A stretch of 64,000 bases of DNA from Sorghum bicolor. Its lineage: Eukaryota > Streptophyta > Magnoliopsida > Poales > Poaceae. The translations under genes were made by a program, and so were the position numbers. The stretch covers positions 12,889,104 through 12,953,103 of the forward strand of contig NC_012878.2 of NCBI RefSeq assembly GCF_000003195.3. The letters run 5' to 3'. The number at the start of each line of letters is the position of its first letter. Position 1 is the first letter of the stretch. Shown one piece after another: positions 32,601-42,401 of the stretch. The notes beneath the pieces were generated by a model. It saw only the letters and a program-made list of their open reading frames with translations. It did not search any database and was not told where the DNA came from.

Positions 32601-34257
32601 TGTTGGGTATTCTTAACATCATTACCAAAAGTAGACTAAGTTCTCTAAATCTAGTAACGGTGCCAAAAATACCAAACCTATCCCTCATACCACTTAAGCC
32701 AAGTTGTCATCCCCAGCATGACATGAGAGACGCGGTATTGAAATATGCAATTGCTCTTCTAAATAAATAATGAATGGGATCTGCAAGCGCACAGATTAAT
32801 ACCGATGTAGCATTTTAACCGGGAAGTATTCCAGGTATCGTTATTTATATTTTTACCACTGGGAAGGGATTAGCAACCATCAATATTGATTACAGAATAG
32901 AATATGAGATTGAGTATCTATCATTGCATATGTAATTGAGAACAATTATCTAACTCTTTCATACAGGGATAAATGTCACATAAAGGATATATGAAATAAT
33001 GAATAGTGACAAAGATAATTAATCTGATCATAACTAGCCACATAATAAATATGATAAGCACCTCAATTAGATACTCTGGAAAGTCATTAGCATGGAATTA
33101 GAACGAACTACAAGAATATTTCCTAAGTTATTCTCAACTATATAGTCTAGCATTATCATAATTAGTGCAAGCATACTTAGCAATCATTGTGAGACAAGAC
33201 TACGCCCATGCATAGTGATATTAGCAAGGTAAATGAGAAACATAGCAATCACTCCCCTGTAATAATGTTGCTCTGTCAGCCCAATACACGAGAGGGGGAC
33301 TATATAAGAATCAATGAAGCTGTCACTATCACGAACTACCCCACGATCTGGCATATTGGGTACAATCGCAGATAAATACGGTATAAGCACCACGCCTACA
33401 CAATATCTATCATTTACCCATGGATCTGATGGATAAACGCTATACGATCCTAAGCATGTATATAGATCCAATCTAACTAAGCCAAGTACATAACTATGAT
33501 AAACTAAGAACAATATAATCTTGAATATAAACAAGTAGAGCAAAGTCATAAGCAATATATTGAAGTAGAACAAAGTCATATTCATAATATTGAAGAACAA
33601 AGATAATTAGAAAGCAATTAGAAGCACAATTAGAGAATTACCAAGAATCCTCCTGACAGATCCGGAAACCGATCGAAGATTGACTCCTTCTAGTTCTAAT
33701 CCTATGTAGCTATGCTAATCTAGATATCTAATTGATGTGGTGGCTCTAATCTTGATCAGAGGCTTCTTCTCCCTTGAGAATAATGAATTAGGGTTGAGAG
33801 GCTCTCTCCTCCAAGGGCCAGGGGTCTGGTTTTATAGTCCCTTCAAGTGAATATGGGCCGTTGGATTAAACCGACATAGATTGTATGGTTTAGATTCATC
33901 CTTTAGGTCGGTGGAGATCTCCCACAAAGCAGAGTCCTGATTGGACTCAGGGAGGGGGCGGGCGCCTAGGGGAACAGGGTGGGCGCCCTGCCTCTGCCCC
34001 GTTTCGTCTCCGCTTCGGTCTCGTGGCTTCTGGAGTCTTCTAGATGTAAGATAACTGCGCGGCACGTTAATATCTCTATGTAATCCCGACGTGTGGGCCT
34101 TTCTTCCGTATTTCTTGATAACCCCCTGCAGAAATAGACAAACACCAAAACTCATGGAATTCTGTCAGATAAAACCCCAAGTCCAGATGTTGATTTCATT
34201 TGGATCCTTTTCTTTGTTTATTTGATTATTAAATTTGATACTTAAGGACCGTCAACA
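32601..34257 (-). repeat. Athila-3 3' LTR (left)
   Basis: A 1657-bp LTR. It has a GGGCGGGCGCC block near 33955-33990 comparable with that in Athila-2, and ends gaccgtcaaca. The 138-codon ORF at 33184-33600 recurs in the right LTR at 39806-40222 only because the LTRs are copies. Confidence 0.95.
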
Positions 34258-36422
34258 AACTCCCCCAAGCTTACCTCTTGCTCGTCCCTGAGCAAAGATA
34301 GACTCAGTAATGGATCATAAGTTGTTGCAATATCTTAAAAAAATTGACGGTACACATGTTTTTAAATAAGATCTCATCTCTGAGTTAGAGTAAACTGTCA
34401 AGACTTAAAACTTACTTACTTTACCTTTCACCATGGGACTTGTAACCGTCACTTCTGTCTTGAGTAGTTAAAAGATAGAACAGTCTAGCCAAGTGCCATG
34501 TCTCTTATTCTTGATCAGCTATAGCTCTGAAGTTTTTGCAGATTTTCAAATAAAACTCAGAGATTCCTTGTATGATTCTCTCAAATCTCTCTTTTGTGGT
34601 ATTTCTGGATCCTTACCAAGGCAGTGATGGTATATGCCTTCTCTCAAAATATGTAGTATTTGTGGTATAAAGCATAGTGACATTGCCTTCTCTCACCCTA
34701 CTCTAATAAGGATTTAATATCTGGAGCTCATAGGTGGGAGATAAAGTATACATACTTTCAAGACATGTATTGCATAGTCAAACCATGGATCCAAAGAAAC
34801 AAATCAATAAGTCAAATCAAGATGTGCATGTGTGGCGAATGAATGGTATATGGTGATGATGGTGATAACAATGGCGGAAGTCTAATTCTACTTTTGCTCT
34901 TTTAAGGGGATACATACCTTCCTTGCTTTTTGAAACTTTATGTGGAGAATGAGATGCTCTTATTTTTCTTTTCTCTCAGGTGGGTATTTTGTACCCCTAA
35001 TTCTACTGTCGGATACTTGTCTATTTTTACCTCTCGTCTCACTTTTCCTTTCTTTCGAGGTTTCGAGCACTTGCTCCTTTTTATTTCCTCGTATCTCTTT
35101 TTTTTCTCATTTTTTTAGAGCACTCATCTCTTGAGATAATATAGCAAGTGGTAGTAACAAGATTTCTTGAGCATTTATTTCATAGGGGAAAACAGAAATA
35201 TTTTTGGTTATTCTCTCCCGGATTAGGAGTAGAATATTTTTAGGTGGCTCTGGAGATGAGAATGGATGAATATATGTGGATGGTACTTCCGGAGTAGAAG
35301 TAGCATGTATGAGTGAACGTGCAAGTGAAATCTTGATTTAACCACATGACAAGCTCCTAAGGGTCTACACAGCTTGACCACACTCAATGCTCATAAGCAG
35401 TAGTAAATGTTGTGGCTCAAAGTCCAGCAAGCATGTATATATGGCTGTGGTAGGAATTTAAAACTCTCATCATAGAGGAACTAATCATGCAACATTTTAA
35501 AGATTTTCAAAGATAAAATTTTCCAGAATTCTACCATCTCTAGGAACAGATAAACAGCAGCTCAACCTTCCCATATCGTATCCGTTAACAACTTAGACTT
35601 CAGATCAAGTTTTCATCCCACAAGTTTAGGTCTAGAGCAAGCTTTAAATTATAACAGTTATGTCTAAACTTGAGAGAGAACTTAAAATGTGCAAATTAGG
35701 CAGAGCAACTATTCATCATATCCATGCTTGAGTTTTATTATTAAGATACAGATTAGCATAGCCACTTTATTTATTTATTAAACACACTAAGCAAAAGATA
35801 CATATATATATAAGCATAAAATCTTTATTTGGTCTTTCATAGTTTATGTATTTTAATATAGTATAAGTATAAATATAGATAGAAAGATAGAAATACTTAG
35901 CGGGATAAATGGGGGTGCTCTCCCCCAAGCTAAATTTTGACGTAATTTCTCTTGATGTAGGTAGCAGGTGGCAGAGGTGTATTTGAAAGTCAGCAGCATT
36001 CTGACAGCGATTAGAATGTCCTCTGTCTGTTAGTCTTCTTGATTCTTAAATTCTATGGAGCTCAAATAGACAACAAGGCTTGTGGAACTGATTAAGTGTT
36101 AGCATAAATATCTAGCCTTTATCATGTTGAGACTCCTTAATAATTATTACTCCCTATTTTTATATTTTCATTTTATAAAGCAGAAAAATATTTATTTTAT
36201 TTTTATGCCACCACAGTGAATGTACTTATGGGTTTTATGCCACTCGTATACTCACATGGGGTTACTGTTTTTCACATTTTTATTTTCTTTTTAGGCTAGT
36301 ATGAATATGATTAACTAAGTAAACTAGTTGACATAATTGAAAGGGAAAGGATAACTACCAAGTTTACCTCTTGGCAAGGCGTTCGGTGTTTTTAAGTCCT
36401 CCGAACGGGACTCTCCGTTTTC
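34258..36422 (-). other. Athila-3 polypurine tract and 3' non-coding interior
   Basis: Minus-strand TAAGCTTGGGGGAGTT at 34258-34273 is the polypurine tract next to the 3' LTR. The remainder is AT-rich with no supported gene. 35120-35270 is the segment found in reverse complement at 1-155. 34975-35095 resembles 15280-15400 of Athila-2. Confidence 0.8.
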
Positions 36423-38315
36423 TTAATTGTCCTGGAATTCGTTGGGTGGCGTAGTCGGTACTTCCGGCGGCGCCTCCTCTTCATGTATGGTTATCTTCTC
36501 TCTCCACACCTGACTTGGTGCTACGGTCTCCTCTGGATAATTCTGTTTAGACTCTACGTCTTCTGACCTTATCACTTCTCCTTCGTAGTCTGCCCATCCG
36601 TCCTTGATGATTTGCATCCTCTGGTTGCGGTTGCGTCATTTCCTTACCTGCTTAGATTCTTCAACGATATAGTTAGGGTCAGTAAAATAACGGCGTACCT
36701 TCTCTGAGGGGAAGTGCATATGGACTTCTCCAGTTCCAATGTAGATGATTGCTTTAACGGTGCTGAGGAACGGTCTTCCAAGGATGATGGGTGGATCGTA
36801 CTCGTCTTCTCCCATGTCAATAACCTGAAAGTCTGTGTAGACAAAATAATCGTCTATTTTGACTGGGACATCAGTTAACTTCTCAAAACGTCTGATCTAC
36901 CATCTAGAGCTGAATGTATGTTGGTCTTAAGGGCATGGTTCCGAACAAGAGCCGATAGGTGACTGCGGCCATTATGTTGACGCCCGATCCGGTGTCGCAA
37001 AACGTCTTGTAGAAGCTGTATCCATTTATGGAGCAGTAGATGCTTGGCATTCCTGGGTCATACTTCTTGGTCAAAAACGGTGACTTAAGTTGATGATCTT
37101 GGCCTCCATGAACTACAGTGACCATCTTAGCTGACTCGGTCCACACTTGCTTGTTCCTGTTCCTCCTGTTGGTCCTCTTCCTTGATTCATGTCTGGATTG
37201 ATCTGGGATTTGTGTAGTCTTGTTCTTGAAGAAAAATGTCTCCTTCCTCCCTTTGATGTAGAAACTGATCTTGGCAGCACTGGCATAGATGATAGCTCCC
37301 GTGGTGTTCAAGAATGGCCTCCCTAAGATGATGGGTGCCCTCTCATCATTTCCGGTCTCTACCACTACGAAGTCTGCTGGGGCGTACAAGGTACCGACTC
37401 GGACACAAAGGTTCCTTAATATTCCTTTTGGAAAACTTATCGTCTGATCTGCAAACTGCAAACACATGGTTGTTTCTAATAAAGGATATGTAAAGAATTT
37501 TTCATAGAGTACCCTGGGTATAATGTTGACGCTGGAGCCAAAGTCACAGAGTGCTTTTGGGACGTCCACCATGCCGATGGAGATCGGGATGACGGGGCGT
37601 CCTGGATCTCCTCTCTTGACCGGCAGAAGGTCAGTAGTGAATTCAGTGATGGGGTTACTCCAATTACCTGCATCAAACATGTCTACAAGATTTGCAGATT
37701 CTAATCCTTCGGGTTGTGATGGTATACCGGGGTTAGTAGCAGGAACAGCAGCAGCTATTTGATTTAACTGAGATTCAATCATTTTAATAAAGCTAATTTG
37801 ATTCTTGATGGCAGTAGAGAAATTATCCATTCTATTATTTATATTTTCTAGCATTTTATCATTAGATGCCAATTTCTTAGATAGGTTATCCATTAGCTTT
37901 CCTTGATTAGACACTAACTCTCTCAAAGGTGGAAAATTATTATTATTGTTGTAAGAATTGTTACCTTGATAATTACCTGAGTAGTTAGGCCTCTGTTGAT
38001 TCCAACCTTGATTTTGTTGAGGACGGTTGTAGTAGTAGTAGTTGTTGTTGTTGTTGATGTAGTTCACATCCTCAAGCATCTCAGGATAGTGATGCCTGAG
38101 TGTCTAGTGTCTCCACACTCCTCACAAGTCATGTGAGAGTCGTAGATGTGCATCACTTCCTTCTTATCTCCAACTCTATCATCAAGCTTCTTCATGAGCA
38201 GGTCTAGCTTTGCAGACAGCATGTCTACCTCCTTCAGCTGATGCATACCTCCACCTCTCTTGCGTGTCTGGGTCCTCTCTTCATTCCAGCTTTGGTTGGA
38301 CGCCATCTTCTCCAC
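36423..38315 (-). pseudogene. Athila-3 gag C-terminus with two protease-like domains
   Basis: 38315-38064: gag tail with a zinc-knuckle start (CEECGDTRH), broken by a frameshift. 38079-36904: Asn/Tyr/Gln-rich linker, coiled-coil-like segment, then a first retropepsin-like domain (CDFGSSVNIIPRVLYEKF; later APIILGRPFLNTTGAIIY), a basic linker, and a second one (FCDTGSGVNIMAAVTY). The second domain is interrupted by a stop and frameshift near 36890-36904, and its C-terminal half (PPIILGRPFLSTVKAIIY) lies at 36840-36644. An acidic tail runs to 36423. No RT follows. Confidence 0.85.
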
Positions 38316-38327
38316 AAGAGCTGTGGC

Positions 38328-39062
38328 TTATGGTATAGTAAGTAATAAGAATGCTCCTCCAACTGCAGCATCCATGGTTTCTCGGGCACTGTTGCCGAGC
38401 CCATGATAAAATGTCTGCATCAATAGCCAACTCTCCATTCCATGATGGGGACATTCTAGGATGTAGTCTTGAAAGCGCTCCCATGCTTCAGGAACAGATT
38501 CATCATTTTGTTGCTGAAAACTTGTAATCTTCCCACGAAGAGCATTGGTCTTGCCCATGGGAAAGAACTTAGCCAGGAAGTTTGTTGAGCAGAGTGCCCA
38601 CGTAGTATTCTTCTCCTTTGTAGCGTAGAACCACTGCTTCGCTCTTCCTAATAGTGAGAATGGGAAGAGGCGAAGTAGTATAGCATCTTTGGAAACTCCT
38701 GATATGGTAAATGTGTTGCAAATCTCCAGGAAGTGTTGTAGATGAGCACTAGCATCTTCGTGTGCCTTCCCACAGAACTGGTTGGATTGCACCATGTTGA
38801 TAAGTCTAGGCTTGAGCTCAAAGTTGCCATTGATCTCTGCAGCAGGTCCAGTGCGGATGTTGTCCGTAGTGGGAGCTGAGAACTCGCGGATTGATTTGTT
38901 TGCCATGGCTTCGAACTCTGAAGACAAGTTCCGGTGATCTTCTTGATTGGATGAAGCTTCTTGCTGAAGTGTTGATGATCTCTTCTTGAGCTTGGCTCTC
39001 GTCTTCTTGAATAATGCTTCGGGATTGTCAACAAAATTTCCTGGAAGATGTCTTCTATTCAT
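38328..39062 (-). CDS. Athila-3 gag (N-terminal part)
   Basis: A 244-codon ORF starting 135 nt inside the PBS. It contains the gag core FELKPRLINMVQSNQFCG, LFPFSLLGRAKQWFY and SVPEAWERFQDYILECP. One stop codon separates it from the downstream gag segment in the same frame, so a full gag would have been longer. Virus-like-particle assembly is the known role of gag. Confidence 0.85.
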   Translation of the reverse strand: MNRRHLPGNFVDNPEALFKKTRAKLKKRSSTLQQEASSNQEDHRNLSSEFEAMANKSIREFSAPTTDNIRTGPAAEINGNFELKPRLINMVQSNQFCGKAHEDASAHLQHFLEICNTFTISGVSKDAILLRLFPFSLLGRAKQWFYATKEKNTTWALCSTNFLAKFFPMGKTNALRGKITSFQQQNDESVPEAWERFQDYILECPHHGMESWLLMQTFYHGLGNSARETMDAAVGGAFLLLTIP

Positions 39063-39196
39063 ACATTCCCCTGCATAAGATAAAATAGAAAAATATCGGG
39101 GTAAAACTGTATGAGAGAATAGATAAGCTCAATCAGATTAGTGATGCGAATGATAACTCAAAATCTTTTATTCCATTCCTGATTATTAATCAACCT

Positions 39197-39214
39197 TCCC
39201 CGGCAACGGCGCCA
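39197..39214 (-). other. Athila-3 primer-binding site (tRNA-Asp)
   Basis: The same 18-nt TGGCGCCGTTGCCGGGGA as Athila-2, again 8 nt from the 5' LTR. Confidence 0.9.
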
Positions 39215-39222
39215 AAAATGCT

Positions 39223-40880
39223 TGTTGGGTATTCTTAACATCATTACCAAAAGTAGACTAAGTTCTCTAAATCTAGTAACGGTGCCAAAAATGCCAAACC
39301 TATCCCTCATACCACTTAAGCCAAGTTGTCATCCCCAGCATGACATGAGAGACGCGGTATTGAAATATGCAATTGCTCTTCTAAATAAATAATGAATGGG
39401 ATCTGCAAGCGCACAGATTAATACTGATGTAGCATTTTAACTGGGAAGTATTCCAGGTATCGTTATTTATATTTTTACCACTGGGAAGGGATTAGCAACC
39501 ATCAATATTGATTACAGAATAGAATATGAGATTGAGTATCTATCATTGCATATGTAATTGAGAACAATTATCTAACTCTTTCATACAGGGATAAATGTCA
39601 CATAAAGGATATATGAAATAATGAATAGTGACAAAGATAATTAATCTGATCATAACTAGCCACATAATAAATATGATAAGCACCTCAATTAGATACTCTG
39701 GAAAGTCATTAGCATGGAATTAGAACGAACTACAAGAATATTTCCTAAGTTATTCTCAACTATATAGTCTAGCATTATCATAATTAGTGCAAGCATACTT
39801 AGCAATCATTGTGAGACAAGACTACGCCCATGCATAGTGATATTAGCAAGGTAAATGAGAAACATAGCAATCACTCCCCTGTAATAATGTTGCTCTGTCA
39901 GCCCAATACACGAGAGGGGGACTATATAAGAATCAATGAAGCTGTCACTATCACGAACTACCCCACGATCTGGCATATTGGGTACAATCGCAGATAAATA
40001 CGGTATAAGCACCACGCCTACACAATATCTATCATTTACCCATGGATCCGATGGATAAACGCTATACGATCCTAAGCATGTATATAGATCCAATCTAACT
40101 AAGCCAAGTACATAACTATGATAAACTAAGAACAATATAATCTTGAATATAAACAAGTAGAGCAAAGTCATAACCAATATATTGAAGTAGAACAAAGTCA
40201 TATTCATAATATTGAAGAACAAAGATAATTAGAAAGCAATTAGAAGCACAATTAGAGAATTACCAAGAATCCTCCTGACAGATCCGGAAACCGATCGAAG
40301 ATTGACTCCTTCTAGTTCTAATCCTATGTAGCTATGCTAATCTAGATATCTAATTGATGTGGTGGCTCTAATCTTGATCAGAGGCTTCTTCTCCCTTGAG
40401 AATAATGAATTAGGGTTGAGAGGCTCTCTCCTCCAAGGGCCAGGGGTCTGGTTTTATAGTCCCTTCAAGTGAATATGGGCCGTTGGATCAAACCGACATA
40501 GATTGTATGGTTTAGATTCATCCTTTAGGTCGGTGGAGATCTCCCACAAAGCAGAGTCCTGATTGGACTCAGGGAGGGGGCGGGCGCCTAGGGGAAGAGG
40601 GCGGGCGCCCTGCCTCTGGCCCCGTTTCGTCTCCGCTTCGGTCTCGTGGCTTCTAGAGTCTTCTAGATGTAAGATAATTGCGCGGCACGTTAATATCTCT
40701 ATGTAATCCCGACGTGTGGGCCTTTCTTTCGTATTTCTTGATAACCCCCTGCAGAAATAGACAAACACCAAAACTCGTGGAATTCTGTCAGATAAAACCC
40801 TAAGTCTAGATGTTGATTTCATTTGGATCCTTTTCTTTGTTTATTTGATTATTAAATTTGATACTTAAGGACCGTCAACA
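39223..40880 (-). repeat. Athila-3 5' LTR (right)
   Basis: A 1658-bp LTR nearly identical to 32601-34257. It should carry the leftward promoter of the element. Confidence 0.95.
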
Positions 40881-42401
40881 GCCGGTACCACCGGCAGTTC
40901 AAATCTTCGCAACCAAAGTCAGCGCAGATTTGGCCTGCCGGTACTACCGGCGTTTCACAGCGGTACTACTGGTGTTGGCCGGTACCACCGGCCCGAGCCC
41001 GGTACTACCGGTAGTTCATTTTCTCGCAAAACTCAGGAGAAAGGGCTGGCACTGCCGGTACCACCGGCCCTGAGGGTTGGTACTACCGGGTCACCCTGGT
41101 AGAGAAGAAATTTCCTAGATGTTCGTGCATGCTTTTGATTTAGTTTTAATACTTGAGCACTCTATCTTCCTCAAACCAACTAAATTTGCATCCCTCTTTA
41201 TAGTGCGGCAAATCCTAAACTCAAAGTCAAAAGTATATAACCATTTTAACCACTTGAGTCTTCAATGTCTTCATATGCCACTTCTTCTCAATATCACTTC
41301 ATCAAGGATGCAATTAACTTTGTCTCCTCTTCTTTGAGTAAATATAGCTTGAGCATGTGATTTGAATCATTTCAACATATGTGAGTTCAATCCATGACTT
41401 CAAGTCACTTCCATTAAAGATTTTGATCCTCAACACAATATGACTCCTCATAGCTTAATTAGTACCTCGACTCAATGCAAGTACTCTCTTCTTCACCTTA
41501 GCCATGGTACCTCGGTATACAAGCCATTGCTTCACCTTCACCTTCGCTTAGTCCCTCGAAGCCTTTTCCTTGCTATCTTCACTCTATCAAGCCATACTCA
41601 AGTCACATCATGTTAAGCATCCATTGAAAAACTGTTTCTTCAATATTGTGATTCTTGCTTGAATATCTTCTTGATATGAGCGTTGACATTAATCAAGCTT
41701 CAGTTTACACCAACACACAACTTTGGTCTTCTTTGAACTTTGTGTGAAATACCATCAAGTTTGCTTTCTTGTTGAACCTTTGATACACTTAGCAAACTTG
41801 TTAGACCTTTAATTGTGTTATCATTCAATTCACCAAAACCCACTAAAGGGCTAGATGCACTTACAAGGGTTCAGAAGACCTCGTAAAAGAGCACACATTG
41901 AAGCAATGGGCAATCATGTTCAGGAATTACAAGTCTGAGTTGAATTCAAAGTGGGCAAAAAAAGGGTTGGACCCGACACAGAGGTATAAAATCTCGGCTG
42001 GTCAGTGGGTAGTGTTTCTAGAGCAGAGGAGTTTCGATGACTTCAAAGCTTTGAACGAATCCAAATCTGAACTCGTGAAAAGGAACAAGTACCACCACCA
42101 CCTAGGCACAGGTGGTTACCAGCGCAAGCTTGCCCAATGGGAGCAAGAGGATGAAGCGCAGAGGGCTAAAGGGTTTGCCGGCGCTCCCTGACCAACTTGG
42201 TCGCAGGGGCTCGCGGTGGGTTCGTGCTCGGGTACCGGTAAAGAAAGCGAATTCCGGCTTGTCATTTGCTGATCCAATGGTCGAAGAGGTTGCGAAGAAT
42301 ATTTTTGAGGTGGCAGCTAAGCAGCAAGCAGGCAAATTTAAGTCACAAAGGGAGAATGATGTTCTTACTGTTGCTCTGGGTAACCTAGAGCATCCTGGTC
42401 G

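Larger units (their letters stand above)
32601..40880 (-). mobile_element. Athila-type LTR retrotransposon lacking RT (Athila-3), non-autonomous
   Basis: LTRs 32601-34257 and 39223-40880 run TGTTGGGTA...CAACA. The target duplication is GCCGG (32596-32600 and 40881-40885). The PBS for tRNA-Asp is at 39197-39214. The interior is only about 5.0 kb, holding gag and protease-like sequence (39062 to about 36423) and then about 2.1 kb of non-coding DNA. I find no reverse transcriptase, RNase H or integrase motif. The LTRs differ at about 15 positions by eye (about 0.9 percent), so it is younger than Athila-2 by this measure. It must have moved with proteins from a related full element. Confidence 0.95.
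31563..41865 (-). mobile_element. Solo-LTR-like element, TG...CA, itself interrupted by Athila-3
   Basis: The ends are TGTAAGGACTTTG and CTAGATGCACTTACA. The flanking 5-bp duplication is AGGGT (31558-31562 and 41866-41870). Without the inner Athila-3 it is about 2.0 kb and non-coding. Its reverse complement starts TGTAAGTGCATCTAGCCC and ends near CACCCCCCTCTAGGCAAC. That is similar in layout to the LTR at 58302-59874, which is followed by a polypurine tract, hence my call of solo LTR. Many GCCGGTACCACCGG-like motifs lie inside. A class II origin is possible but less likely. Confidence 0.65.
30720..42400 (+). pseudogene. PTTA/Transposase_24-type CACTA gene, split by a 10.3-kb insertion
   Basis: Exons 5' of the insertion: 30720-31016 with a repeated PGSSPTVQEKGSDRTE-type segment; about 31022-31130 (DIPDPRIERKARREYTRY); and 31213-31562 (LKEMEEILSQEE; then FPKVTYRVTDVSATGQPL and EWKNVDKDEIARMWNRLL). 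3' of it, from 41871: EHTLKQWAIMFRNYKSEL, LDPTQRYKISAGQWVVFL and SFADPMVEEVAKNIFEVA. If one AGGGT copy is kept and the insertion removed, the frame continues exactly across the junction. Stops at 30756 and near 31342 show it is dead anyway. In En/Spm the equivalent gene encodes the DNA-binding TNPA-like protein. It ends abruptly at about 42400. Confidence 0.8.
29194..42401 (+). mobile_element. CACTA element C (partial), interrupted by nested LTR elements
   Basis: It contains ACAGGCGGTT-type subterminal motifs (29310-29360), a C/T-rich leader, an AT-rich interval and a PTTA/Transposase_24-type gene (30720-42400). The gene is split by a 10.3-kb insertion at 31563-41865. No left CACTA terminus is visible (it would be in the gap). 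The right side is cut at about 42401 by LTR-like DNA. It could instead be the right half of element B. Confidence 0.6.

Noticed and set aside
33184..33600. 138-codon hydrophobic ORF, present again at 39806-40222
   Set aside because: It lies wholly inside both LTRs of Athila-3. The duplication reflects LTR identity, not selection, and no family is recognisable.
9151..42401. A single giant CACTA element holding both the TNP2 and PTTA genes
   Set aside because: Possible, but subterminal motifs and an assembly gap lie between the two genes and element A shows TNP2 without PTTA, so I favour two elements. It cannot be excluded.
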